The notes under the pieces were generated by a model that was not told the DNA's origin, ran no database searches, and saw only the letters and a list, made by a program, of their open reading frames with translations. The position numbers were made by a program, and so were the translations under genes. Shown piece by piece: positions 1-9,600 of a stretch of 32,309 nt of DNA. This DNA is from Streptomyces sp. MS191 (GTDB lineage Bacteria > Actinomycetota > Actinomycetes > Streptomycetales > Streptomycetaceae), in assembly GCF_008042125.1 (NCBI RefSeq), contig NZ_RDBI01000074.1, positions 1 to 32,309 on the forward strand, given 5' to 3'. Numbering within the stretch: the stretch's first letter is position 1; each line of letters begins with the position of its first letter.

Positions 1-1
1 C

Positions 2-94
2 GTCTCCCCCTGGTTCGGCTACGCCCCGCTCGACCCGGCCCACCTGCCGACCATCGACGGCCTCGTGTACGTCGCGGACGTCCCGCGCACCTGA
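2..94 (+). CDS. 3' end of an unidentified gene (partial)
   Basis: Only the last 30 codons lie in the window, running into a TGA stop at 92-94; the gene begins upstream. The fragment has strong G/C preference at third positions, as real Streptomyces genes do. The tail contains a Pro-Trp-Phe-Gly-Tyr stretch and ends in DGLVYVADVPRT. A terminal Asp-Gly-Leu-Val-Tyr-Val strand of this kind occurs at the end of erythromycin-esterase-like proteins, but 30 residues are too few to assign a family. Confidence 0.55.
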   Translation, partial: VSPWFGYAPLDPAHLPTIDGLVYVADVPRT

Positions 95-196
95 CGCGGC
101 GCCCCCGCCGCGCCGGTCGGGTGGGCCGGTGCTTCCCCGAACGGACGAGCCATCTCCCGGGGTTGGGCGGCGCCCGGTCCGCGGCACCCCCGCACT

Positions 197-1105
197 TCAG
201 CGCGACGGCGGATGCGTGGTGAGCCAGTGGCGGGCGATCTGTTCGCGGGTGGCGACCCACGCGCCGCCACGCCGTGCGACGTGCCGCAGGAAGCCGTCGA
301 GGGCGCGGATGCGGCCGGGCCTGCCCGTGATCCGGCAGTGCAGGCCGACGCTCATCATGCGCGGCCGCTCGGCGCCCTCGTCGTGGAGCGTGTCGAACGT
401 GTCGATCAGGTAGGCGAGCATGTCCTCGGCGGTCGTGAAGCCGTGCACGATGAGGAACTTGAAGTCGTTCGCGTCGAGGCTGTACGGCACCACGAGGTGC
501 GGCCGGCCCGCCGCCTCGACGTAGAACGGCAGGTCGTCCGAGTAGTCGTCGGAGTCGTAGAGGAAGCCCCCCTCCCCGGCGACGAGGCCCCGGGTGCGGG
601 GGCTCGTCCGGCCGGTGTACCAGCCGACCGGGCGGCGGCCGACGAGCCGCTCGATCGTCGAGATCGAGCGCGCGATGTCCGCACGTTCGACGTCCTCGGG
701 CACGTGCCGGTAGTCGATCCAGCGCCAGCCGTGGCTCGCCACCTCCCAGCCGGCATCCGCCATCGCCCTCGCCACCTGGGGATTGCGCTCGAGCGCCCGG
801 CCCACGGCGTACACCGTGAGCGGGACGCCGTGGGCCGCGAGCGTGCGGTGGATGCGCCAGAACCCGGCTCGGGAGCCGTACGCGAACATCGACTCGACGT
901 TCAGGTCCCGCCCGCCGACCACAGGGGGCGCGCCGATGATCTCGTGCAGGTAGCCCTCGGAGGCGGGGTCGCCCTCGACGACGCTCCGTTCCCCGCCCTC
1001 CTCGTAGTTGAGGACGAGGCTGACGGCGACGCGGGCGCCGCCGGGCCAAGCGGCGTGCGGCGGCTCGGCGCCGTAACCGACGAGGTCGCGCTCATGCTCG
1101 GACAC
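197..1105 (-). CDS. PuuE-type allantoinase / polysaccharide deacetylase family protein
   Basis: A protein of about 302 residues of the NodB/polysaccharide deacetylase fold, closest in pattern to the metal-independent allantoinase PuuE of purine (urate) breakdown. Visible motifs are NYEEGGE near the N-terminus in place of the usual metal-binding TFDD, ESMFAYGSRAGFWR, EVASHGWRW, GWYTGRTSPRTR and YDSDDYSDDLPF. These are the signature stretches of the PuuE branch rather than of chitin or peptidoglycan deacetylases. A GTG lies three codons upstream at 1114, but it sits inside a TAGGGT hexamer (1118-1113). I prefer GTG 1105, which lies 7 nt after that hexamer and would be leaderless. No other urate or allantoin genes are in view, so the substrate is inferred from family only. 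Confidence 0.85.
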   Translation of the reverse strand: MSEHERDLVGYGAEPPHAAWPGGARVAVSLVLNYEEGGERSVVEGDPASEGYLHEIIGAPPVVGGRDLNVESMFAYGSRAGFWRIHRTLAAHGVPLTVYAVGRALERNPQVARAMADAGWEVASHGWRWIDYRHVPEDVERADIARSISTIERLVGRRPVGWYTGRTSPRTRGLVAGEGGFLYDSDDYSDDLPFYVEAAGRPHLVVPYSLDANDFKFLIVHGFTTAEDMLAYLIDTFDTLHDEGAERPRMMSVGLHCRITGRPGRIRALDGFLRHVARRGGAWVATREQIARHWLTTHPPSR

Positions 1106-1112
1106 GGGCCGC

Positions 1113-1118
1113 ACCCTA
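1113..1118 (-). promoter_or_regulatory. Probable -10 box, leaderless start of the allantoinase gene
   Basis: TAGGGT reads on the minus strand, followed by 7 nt and then GTG at 1105. This TANNNT-N6/7-start layout is typical of leaderless actinobacterial transcripts. The same bases (TAGGG) could act as a ribosome binding site for GTG 1105; either reading supports that start. Confidence 0.5.
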
Positions 1119-1282
1119 CCGCCGCACCACGCCGGGGCCGCGGGACCACGCCAGATCCCGCACGCCGCGCGTACGAGTGGTGCCGGGCGCCACGATCGGC
1201 CGCCGCACGGAGCCGTCGCACCCGGAAGCGGGGCACCGCCGCCGCTGCACCGCGCCCGCCTCTCCGGCCAGCGCGCCGGAGT

Positions 1283-1314
1283 GCCGGGGTGCCGGGGTGC
1301 CGGGGTGCCGGGGT
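1283..1314. repeat. Four tandem copies of an 8-bp unit
   Basis: GCCGGGGT occurs four times head to tail without error, then degenerates. It ends 1 bp from the stop codon of the sirtuin gene (1316-1318), so it lies just downstream of that gene and upstream of the allantoinase promoter. Its function is unknown; polymerase slippage is a simple origin. Confidence 0.85.
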
Positions 1315-1315
1315 G

Positions 1316-2212
1316 TCAGGGTGCCTGGCCGTCGGCGGGGAGGCCGAGCCGGGCGGCCACGGTGGTGAGCGCCGCTCCCAGCGGGAGCGCGACGCGGGTG
1401 AGGGCGTGCCGGTCGCCACGGGTCGGGTCGCGGTTGACGATCAGCACGGGTTTTCCGGCCTGGGCGGCCTCCCGGACGAACCGCAGCCCGGACATCACCG
1501 TCAGTGAGGAGCCCAGCACCAGGAGGGAGGCCGCGTCGCGGACCAGCCGGCGGCAGTGCTCGACCCGCGCGGGCGGGACGGCCTCGCCGAAGAACACCAC
1601 GTCCGGTTTGAGGATGCCGCCGCAGACCAGGCACGGCACCACACGGAAGTCGCCGACCTGCTCGTCGGAGAGGTCGGCGTCGCCGTCCGGGTTGATACCG
1701 GCCGCCACCGGCTCGAATCCCCGGTTGGCCTCCTCCAGCCGCTCCGCGAGTTCACGGCGCGGGGTGAAGGCGCCGCAGGAAAGGCAGACGACCCGCTCCA
1801 GGCTGCCGTGGAGCTCCACGACGTCCTCGCTGCCCGCGGCCTGGTGCAGACCGTCGACGTTCTGGGTGATGACACCCGACAACAGGCCGTGCCGCTCGAA
1901 CGCGGCCACCGCCCGATGCCCGGCGTTAGGGCGGGCACGGCCGAAGGTGCGCCAGCCGAGATGACTGCGCGCCCAGTACCGGCGCCTGGCCTGGGCGCCG
2001 GCGGTGAAGTCCTGGTAGGTCATCGGGGTGTGCCGACTCAGGCTGCCACCCTCACCCCGGTAGTCGGGGATGCCCGACTCGGTGGAGAGGCCCGCCCCGC
2101 TCAGCACCAGCACCCCGCCGGCCTCCAGCGCGTCGGCGACCGGACCCGGATCCGTGACGCCCGGCGGCAGGTCATCCGTGGGGGTCCAGCTGAGAGTGGG
2201 GCGCATCCTCAT
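1316..2212 (-). CDS. Sir2-family NAD-dependent protein deacylase (sirtuin)
   Basis: A 298-residue sirtuin that would remove acetyl or other acyl groups from lysines using NAD. The NAD-binding GAGLSTESGIPDYRG spans residues 39-53, TQNVDGLH spans 116-123, and the catalytic His is His135 in LHGSL. The zinc is held by Cys143/Cys146 and Cys194/Cys197, and GSSLTV at 234-239 closes the nucleotide site. All key residues are present, so the enzyme should be active. The KPDVVFFGE stretch follows the zinc ribbon as in bacterial sirtuins. ATG 2212 lies 6 nt after TACCCT, suggesting a leaderless transcript; a second ATG at 2206 is possible. The gene is divergent from the HflX-N-like gene across about 146 bp. 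Confidence 0.95.
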   Translation of the reverse strand: MRMRPTLSWTPTDDLPPGVTDPGPVADALEAGGVLVLSGAGLSTESGIPDYRGEGGSLSRHTPMTYQDFTAGAQARRRYWARSHLGWRTFGRARPNAGHRAVAAFERHGLLSGVITQNVDGLHQAAGSEDVVELHGSLERVVCLSCGAFTPRRELAERLEEANRGFEPVAAGINPDGDADLSDEQVGDFRVVPCLVCGGILKPDVVFFGEAVPPARVEHCRRLVRDAASLLVLGSSLTVMSGLRFVREAAQAGKPVLIVNRDPTRGDRHALTRVALPLGAALTTVAARLGLPADGQAP

Positions 2213-2218
2213 GCCGCC

Positions 2219-2224
2219 AGGGTA
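2219..2224 (-). promoter_or_regulatory. Probable -10 box, leaderless sirtuin transcript
   Basis: TACCCT on the minus strand is followed by 6 nt (GGCGGC) and ATG 2212. No convincing -35 hexamer is visible. Confidence 0.5.
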
Positions 2225-2345
2225 CGAAACACCGGACCCGACCGCCGTCCCACCGGCGGCATCGCCCCGGCCGGCTGCGCCACGTCGCCGGTGCGGGGCG
2301 CCCCCGGTCCGGGGAAAAGCGGCTGTCCCCGCGGTTCGCGGCCCC

Positions 2346-2351
2346 TAGCCT
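2346..2351 (+). promoter_or_regulatory. Probable -10 box, leaderless HflX-N-like transcript
   Basis: TAGCCT is followed by 7 nt and then GTG 2359. No purine-rich ribosome binding site precedes the GTG. CTGTCC about 16 nt upstream could be a weak -35. Confidence 0.5.
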
Positions 2352-2358
2352 GTGCCGC

Positions 2359-2799
2359 GTGCAGCAGCCCCGCAGGCGCGACCGGCGTCCCTCCCCCCGT
2401 GTGAGAGCGGCGCCGGCGCGCCGCCGGGTCGCGCCGCCCGTGACGGTCGCCGGGGCCGACGTGCTGGTCGTCGGCTACTTCTCCGCGAAGGAGAAGGACT
2501 TCGTCGCCCGCATGGACGCGGCGGCCGCGGAACTGGCGGCGCGGGGCGCACGGGTCGTCGGGCGGTTCGTGCAGCGGCGGGGGGTGTCGGCCGGAGGGGT
2601 GAGGAAGATGGCGTCGCCCTACTCCTCACGGACCGTCCTGGGGAGTGGAAAGGTGCGGGAAGTGGCCGCCGCCCGCGAAGCGACCGCCGCCGACGTGGTC
2701 GTCTTCGTCCGCGACTTGACCGAGTTCCAGCAGCACGCGTTGGCGGAGATCCTCGGCTGTCCCGCCGTGAGCCTCTCCGGGATCCTCGTGGCCGATTGA
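2359..2799 (+). CDS. Stand-alone HflX N-terminal-domain-like protein
   Basis: A 146-residue protein. After a basic, Arg/Pro-rich tail (residues 1-27) it matches the N-terminal domain of the ribosome-splitting GTPase HflX. VVGRFVQRR lies at 66-74, the domain's hallmark GSGKV at 95-99, and an acidic/glutamine helix (LTEFQQHALAEIL) at 120-132. It ends at the point where HflX would continue into its linker and GTPase domain, so no Walker A, G4 or C-terminal domain is present. In HflX this N-domain contacts the ribosome; what it does alone is not known to me. The start rests on the TANNNT box 7 nt upstream. A GTG at codon 28 would remove the basic tail and is the alternative. Confidence 0.75.
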   Translation: MQQPRRRDRRPSPRVRAAPARRRVAPPVTVAGADVLVVGYFSAKEKDFVARMDAAAAELAARGARVVGRFVQRRGVSAGGVRKMASPYSSRTVLGSGKVREVAAAREATAADVVVFVRDLTEFQQHALAEILGCPAVSLSGILVAD

Positions 2800-2897
2800 C
2801 GGCGGCCGCGACCCGGACACGCGTCACGTCACATTCCCGGGGGCTGCGGCGTCCTACTGCTGAGACCTCGTCCAGCAACCTCCAGAGGAGACACCAC

Positions 2898-3332
2898 ATG
2901 TCGGCAGCGGGCACAGCAGGCAACACGGCGGCGCTCCACCGGTTCCACTCCGCCGTCAACAGCGGCGATCCGGACGTCGTGTCGAAGGCCATCGACGAGT
3001 TCGTCGCACCGGACGTGCGGTTCCACGCGCCCGTACCGATGGGCGCGTCCGGTGCGGAGGCTCTGAAGCGGGTGTGGGACGTGCTCCTGAGCGCGTTTCC
3101 CGACATCCGCGTCACCATCGAGGAGACGGTCTCCGAAGGAGACAGGGTCGTCGCCAGGAACACGGTGACGGGCACCCATCTGGGCGTGTACCAGGGCCTT
3201 CAGCCCACCGGAAAGTCCGTCAGCTACAACGAGATCTTCATCTTCCGCTTCGCCGAGGGGCGTATCACCGAGATCCGCGGCGTCGTCGACGTCCTCACCC
3301 AGCTGCGCCAGCTCGGCGCCCTCCCCTCCTGA
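2898..3332 (+). CDS. SnoaL-like / NTF2-fold ester cyclase family protein
   Basis: A 144-residue protein of the SnoaL-like polyketide cyclase/NTF2 superfamily, a small cone-shaped fold used for many reactions. The typical order is visible: an N-terminal helix ending in VSKAIDEFVAPDVRFHAP, a central helix (WDVLLSAFPDIRVTIEE), and beta strands with DRVVARNTVTGTH and ISYNEIF-like segments. The ATG follows a strong ribosome binding site (AGAGGAG, 2884-2890) at 7 nt. No polyketide genes touch it, so a cyclase role cannot be assumed; many such proteins in Streptomyces have unknown substrates. Confidence 0.85.
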   Translation: MSAAGTAGNTAALHRFHSAVNSGDPDVVSKAIDEFVAPDVRFHAPVPMGASGAEALKRVWDVLLSAFPDIRVTIEETVSEGDRVVARNTVTGTHLGVYQGLQPTGKSVSYNEIFIFRFAEGRITEIRGVVDVLTQLRQLGALPS

Positions 3333-3409
3333 CGGGGAGCGGAGGGCCCGGGACTGCCGCGGGAGCGCCCGGGGCGTGACTCCCGTTCTCGTGCCGCTTG
3401 TTGTGCTCC

Positions 3410-3437
3410 TACGCTCGAATGTAGTACTTCTTATACA
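3410..3437 (+). promoter_or_regulatory. AT-rich promoter with TGTA...TACA inverted repeat before the XRE gene
   Basis: A TACGCT hexamer (3410-3415) could be the -10 box. It is followed by TGTA (3420-3423) and TACA (3434-3437) in inverted orientation around an AT-rich centre that touches the ATG. The region is much richer in A/T than its surroundings. A repressor bound here would block the regulator's own gene, so autoregulation is a reasonable inference. Confidence 0.4.
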
Positions 3438-3682
3438 TGAGCGAGCAGGTTCACAACAGGTTGGCTGTGGTCCGCGCTGAGCGGAAGGTGTCGCGACAGG
3501 CATTGGCCGAGGCAGTGGGCGTCCACTACCAGACCATCGGCTACATCGAGCGGGGCCAGTACAACCCCAGCCTGGACCTGGCTTTGAAGGTGGCCAGGTT
3601 CTTCGCGCTGCCGGTGGAGGCGCTGTTCTCCCTGGAGCCGTTCCAGCCGCTCACGGACGAGGTCTACGGGAGGAAGCAGTGA
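3437..3682 (+). CDS. Small XRE-family transcriptional regulator
   Basis: An 81-residue protein consisting almost only of a Cro/C1-type helix-turn-helix. SRQALAEAVGVHYQTIGYIERG (residues 19-40, read in two parts here) gives helix 2, the turn and the recognition helix, followed by YNPSLDLALKVARFF, which is characteristic of the family. There is no ligand-binding or dimerisation domain beyond a short tail. It overlaps the next membrane-protein gene by one base (TGATG), so the two are co-translated. Short XRE regulators of this type commonly sit next to a small membrane protein and control the pair. Confidence 0.9.
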   Translation: MSEQVHNRLAVVRAERKVSRQALAEAVGVHYQTIGYIERGQYNPSLDLALKVARFFALPVEALFSLEPFQPLTDEVYGRKQ

Positions 3683-6600
3683 TGACCACGACGCGCTACG
3701 ACCGGCGGATGTACGCCGTGATGAACGACCGCCGGGCGGCCGCCTTCTACGCGACGAAGGGGCGCCGCCGGCTTCTGGTGGGGGCTCACATCGTGCTGAC
3801 CGGCGTGGGGGTGGGCGCCTGGATCGGCACGGTGTCCGCCGCGGGGCTCGGGCCGGTCGTGCTCGTCGCCGCTGTTCTGGTGCCGTGGGTCCTGCTGACC
3901 GGGATGCTCAACGGGTCCACCCGCGGGCTGCTCGAACTGCGCGGTCGCATGCTGGACGAGCGCCAGCTCGTCGAGCGCGACCGGGTGCGGGCCCTGGCCC
4001 ACCGGATCACCCTGTGGCTGCTGGTGGCCGCCGCGGGTGCGGCGGGCGGCTACGGCGTCGTGTCGGACGCGCCGCTGCGGGCCTCGGTGTTCCCGGTGCT
4101 CGTCGGGGTGCTCGCCGCGCACTGGATGATGCCGCTGTGGGTGGCGGGGCTGCGTGTCCAGGACGATCCGGCCGACGACTCCGACGACGAGTCGTAGTGC
4201 GGGCGCGTCGATCCCGCCCGCACCGGACCCCTGCCCTCGGGCCGTTCGACCCGGCGCCTCGCGATCTTGTGGCGGCTCCGGCGCCCGGAGTCTAGGGTTT
4301 CAGCATGTTCAAGTCAGGGGTGGGGATTCTCGCGTTGTTCGGATTCGGCTGGTGGCTGCTCGGTGCCAGCGCGTTCACGGGGGCGGTCTGGCTCGTGGCG
4401 GTCCTGGCCGGGCTCGCGGCCGCGGTCGGCCTGCTGCTGACCGCCCGGCGTCTCTTCGACGGGTCGCGGCCGGACCCGCTCGCCGACAGCGGGCGGCGCC
4501 GTCGGTTCAATCAAGTCAACGGCCTCCAGTGGCTGTTGATCGCCGGCGTGGCCGTCGGCTGCTCCGCGGCGGGCGTGCCGGTGCTGATCCCGCCGCTGGT
4601 CGCGGTCGTCGTCGGGCTGCACTTCGTGCCCCTCGCGGCGACGTTCGAACAGCCTCGTCTCAAGGTCCCGGCGGGGCTGCTCGTCGCGGCAGGGGCTGCC
4701 GGGGTGGTCGTCCATCTGGCCGACGGCTCTGACACGGCCGTGCGTCTGGTGGTCGGCATGGGCGCCGCACTGTCGCTCTGGGGCACGGCGACGGCGATGG
4801 TCCTGGGGATGCGGACGGGCGACGGGCCGCGTACCGAAGCGGCCAGGGGCTGACCGGAGCCGGTCAGGCGAGCAGGTTCACGGCGCGCTGGAACAGGCCG
4901 GGGAAGCGGACCGCCGCCGGGGTGATCAACGGGGCCAGCCGAGGCTGGTTCCGGGCCCAGAGCAACGACGTCGTCAGGAGCCGGTAGGCGCGGGACAAGC
5001 GGCCCCACGCCCGTTCGTACGCCTGCGGGCGGTCCTCCCGCAGGCACCGCACCAGCGCGTCCGCCGAGGCGAGGGCGAGCGTGAGGCCCTCGCCCGTCAG
5101 CGCGTCGACGTATCCCGCCGCGTCGCCGACGAAGAGCACCCGGCCGGCGACCCGGCGGCGGGCCTGCTGGCGAAGCGGACCGGCGCCTCTGACCGGTGTC
5201 CCCTCGGCAGAGCGCAGCCGGGACAGCAGAAGCGGGAAGTTCGCCAACTGCGCCTCGTAGGAGCCCTGGTGGGACGTCAGGAGGGCGACGCCGATCTGGC
5301 GTGGCCCGAGGGGCGTCACGTACGCCTCGCACTCGGCCGACCAGTGCACCTCCACCAGGTCGCTCCACGGCTCGACCGCGTAGTGCCGGCGCAGCCCGTA
5401 GCGCGGTGGGTGCCGCCGGGCGTCCGGCCGCACGGTCAGGCCGAGCGCGCGACGGGTGGGGGAGTGCAGCCCGTCGGCCGCCACCAGGTAGCGGGCGGTC
5501 ATCCCGTCCGCGGAGACGTACGTGTCGTGCTGGCTCACCTGCCGGACGCGATGGGGGACGACCGGAACACCGAGTTCGGCGGCCCGCGCGGTGAGCGCCT
5601 CGTGGAGGAGCGTGCGGCGGGCGCCGAGGCCGTGCCCGGTGCGGAAGACGGCTTCGGCGCGTCGGCTCCCGGTGGCGTCGACATAGCGGATGCCCCGGAG
5701 CGCCTGGCCGGTCACCCGCACGTCGAGCGCCCGGAGGGCGCGGACGGCCGCGGGCATCAGCCCCTCTCCGCAGGCCTTGTCGACGGGCGCCGGACGGGGC
5801 TCGGCGACCACGACGTCCAGACCGCACCCCACGGCGTGGATCGCGGTGGCCAGCCCCGCGGGGCCGCCGCCGACGACGAGGAGGTCGATCACGGCGCGGC
5901 GCCGGGGGTGGAGAGGGAACGTGACGGCGCCAGCGCCGAGTTCTCGCAGCGGATGCGGGTCGCCAGCAGGGCCGCGTTCAGGAGCGAGAAACCCAGGGCC
6001 GTGATCCACGCGCTGTGTACCAGGGGGAGGGCCGCGCCCTCGACGACGACGGCCACGTAGTTGGGGTGCCGCAGGTACCTGTACGGGCCGGAGGTGACGA
6101 GCGGAAGGTCGGGGACGATCAGCACACGGGTGTGCCAGCGGGGGCCCAGGGTGCCGATGCACCACCAGCGCAGCCCCTGGGCGGCCAGGGTGAGGGCGAG
6201 GGCGGGCCAGCCGAGCAGCGGCAGGAAGGGCCGGTCGGCCACCCACGGTTCGACGAGACAGCCGGCCAGCAGCGCGGTGTGCAGGGCGACCATGGTGGGG
6301 TAGTGCCCGGCCCCGTACTCGCGGGCACCGCGGGCTCTGCTCCAGGCGCCGTTGCGGCGGGCGACGGCGAGTTCCGCGAAGCGCTCGGCGGTGACCAGGA
6401 GGATCAGTACGGCGTACGGCGTCATGCCGGCCTCACCAGCTCAGGAGGACGAGTTCGGACGAGACGCCGGGCCCCAGGGCGATCATCAGCCCCGTCGTCC
6501 CCGGCGGAGGTTGCGTGAGCTGCGTGTCACGGAGGATCTGCAGCACCGAGGCGGAGGACAGGTTCCCGGTCGCGGCCAGGGCGCGGCGGCTGAGGGCGAG

Positions 6601-9600
6601 GGCCGCGTCCGGCAGGCCGAGTTCCTCGGCGAGCGCGTCCAGGATCCGGGGGCCGCCGGGGTGGACGATCCACGCCGTGACGTCCGCGGGCTTGAGGTCG
6701 TGCCCGGCGAGGAAGGACTCGACCTCCTCGCTCACGTGCAGCCGGACGAGATCGGGGAGTTCCGGGCCGAGCACCAGGCTGAAGCCCCATTCGCCGACGT
6801 CCCAGCCGAGCAGGTGCCCGGTCCCCGGGTAGAGGCGACTGCGCGTGGCCACGACCGTCGCCCCGGCGACTCCGGTGTCTCCGCGGGCCGCGGGGGCGGC
6901 GGGAACGTCCGGAGCTCCGGCCGCGCCCGTCGGCGTACGGCGGCGGGCGCCGCCGGCGGCCACCAGCGCGGCGGCCCCGTCCCCGAAGAGGCTGCCGGCC
7001 ACCAGGTTCGCCATCGACATGTCCGCCCGCTGCAGAGTGAGGGAACACAGCTCGGTGGACAGGAGCAGCGCGGTGCTGCCGGGCCGGACGCCGAGGTGGT
7101 CGTGGACGCGGGCCAGCCCGGCGGCGCCCCCCGAGCAGCCGAGCCCGAACAACGGCATGCGCGTGACGTCGGGCCGCAGGCCGATCCGGGAGGCGAGACG
7201 GGCGTCCAGGGAGGGGGTGGCGATCCCCGTGACCGTCGTCGAGACGACCAGGTCGACCTCTTCCGGACGCACGCCCGCCTCGTCGAGTGCCTGCCGGGCC
7301 GCGTCGGCACCGAGGTCGGCGGCCAGTTCGACGAAGAGCCGATTGGTCTCGCCGAAAGCGCCGAGGTCGCGGTAGCGGTCCAGGGGCAGGGCGAGATGAC
7401 GCGTCTCCACGCGGGCCGCCGCGTGCAGTCGGCGCAGGAGGCCGCCGTCGGTCCCCGGCGGCAGGCTGGACACCAGGTCGTCGGTGATCTCCTGCTGCAG
7501 GTAGCGGTGCGGAGGGAAGGCCGTGCTCACCGCGAGGACGTGCGTCATCGCTCCAACATAGGGACACGGCGGCGCCCGCGGCCTGAACCCGGCCTTCGCG
7601 GGCGCGCCGTCGCCCAGGGCGTGTTGCGAAGCTGGCGCCGTCCGCCCAGAAGGGCGGGCCCTTCGCCCTGCGCTGCACCGCACCCGACGCCGCGCGCCGA
7701 CCCACCTCGGATGACGGGACAACCCTTAGCGTGGTGCCATGCCCGCCACCACCGATGAGGGACCCCAGCACCGCACCGGGTATCCGCCGGGGGCGGCGAC
7801 CGTCGAAACGCGCCTCCTCGTACCCCTTCTGAAGGCCAGTCATCCGGTGCCCGCGGCCGCGGTGACGGGCCTCACCGCACTGCTGGCCGTCGCCCTCGGG
7901 CTGGGGGCCGCCGCTGGGCTCAAGGCGGTCGCCGCCGTGGCCGCGGGTCAGCTGTCGGTCGGCTGGTGCAACGACCGGGTCGACCTGCGCCGCGACCGGG
8001 CCGCCGGACGCCGGGACAAGCCGCTGGCGGCCGGGACGCTGCGACCGGGTGTGGTGGGCACGGCGGCGCTCGTGGCCCTGTCCGCCTGCGTTCCGCTGTC
8101 GCTGGCCTGCGGCCTCCCGGCCGGCTCGGTCCATCTGGGCTGCGTCGCCGCCGCCTGGGCCTACAACCTGTGGCTCAAGCGCACGGTCCTCTCCTGGCTG
8201 CCGTACACCCTCGCCTTCGGCCTTCTTCCCGCCTTCCTGACACTGGCCCTCCCGGGCCGGCCGTGGCCGCCCTGGTGGCTGACGGCAGCGGCGGCCCTGC
8301 TGGCCACCGGCGCTCACTTCGCCAACGTGCTGCCGGACATCGAGGACGACCTCGCGGGAGGCGTGCGCGGACTTCCGCAGAGGCTCGGGCGGCGCGCCTC
8401 GCAGGCGTGCGCCGCCGTGACCGTGTTCGCCTCCTGCGTGGTGCTGGCGGTCGGGCCGACCGGATCCGTGCCCCCGACCGGGGCGGTCCTGATCGGGGCG
8501 ACGCTGGTGCTCTGCCTGATCTCGGTGGCCGGCCCGCCCGCCCTCGCCGGCGGGCGGCTGCCGTTCGTCGCCATCATGGCCATGGCCGGAGCCGACGCCG
8601 TACTCCTGGTGCTGGCCGGCACGCACCCGGTCGGACAGGTCCGGCCGTGACCGAGGGAGGCGACGGAGGGGCGGGTGCCCGGTCCACGGAGCCGCCGGTA
8701 CGGGCCCCGTAGGCTGCGGGCGACGGGGCGTCGTCGCCTTCGGCGCTCCGTCAGGCGCCACTCAGCGGCGATGCCCAGTCGGGATCGTGTCGCGACCTGT
8801 CCGTCAGACAGGTCAGCAGGTGCTCCGCCGTGTCGGAGGCGGTGTCCCGGGGCGCACCGGCCGACACCAGTGCAGCGCTGAGCCTCGGCTCCACGGCCTC
8901 CGGCACCTCCGCGTCGCCGAGCAGGGGGAGAAGCAACAGGAGCCGTACGGACATGTCCTCGACGCCTTCGGCGGCGGGGGACGACGGGGTGTCCGCGATG
9001 CGCACCAGCCGGTCCCAGGTCAGCCCGGTCCCCGAGAGACCCGAGCCGTCCTCCCGGCTCCCGACCGGCTCGGCGTCGCTCCGGTCCGGCTGCGTGAGGA
9101 GGTAGTCGACGCCGTACTCGCCCGGCATGTTGCGGCAGATCACCACCGCTCCCGGCCCGGATGCGGCCGGCACCCGGAACACCGGCCAATGCTCCGGGGA
9201 ACAGAGCACCTCGGACAGGGCATCGGTATCGGCGGCGTCATCACCGAACCACTCCGGAACCGGGCGGGCGTCCCCCGGTTCATCGCCGAAGATCCGGTGG
9301 AAGTAACTCGACCAGAAGCCGGGCCTGGTCGTCAGTGACTCGCCGGCGACGAGCGGCCCGTCCTCGTATCCCTGGATCAGCACTCCTCGATCCTGCCGGC
9401 TGCCGCTGACGCGGTTCGATCCGGGAGCGGTGCGAGACCCTGCCCGGCTACGGGACTCGTCAGGTCCGGCTCCATGGTCCACGGCCAGGCGGCTTCCCGC
9501 CGGGCCTCGATGAGGCCGACCATGCGGAAAGCGGCGTCGGTGAGGCCGCCGAAGGTGTGCCGGTTGCGGCCGGTCGGCGCGTGGGCCGGCCGGTACCCGG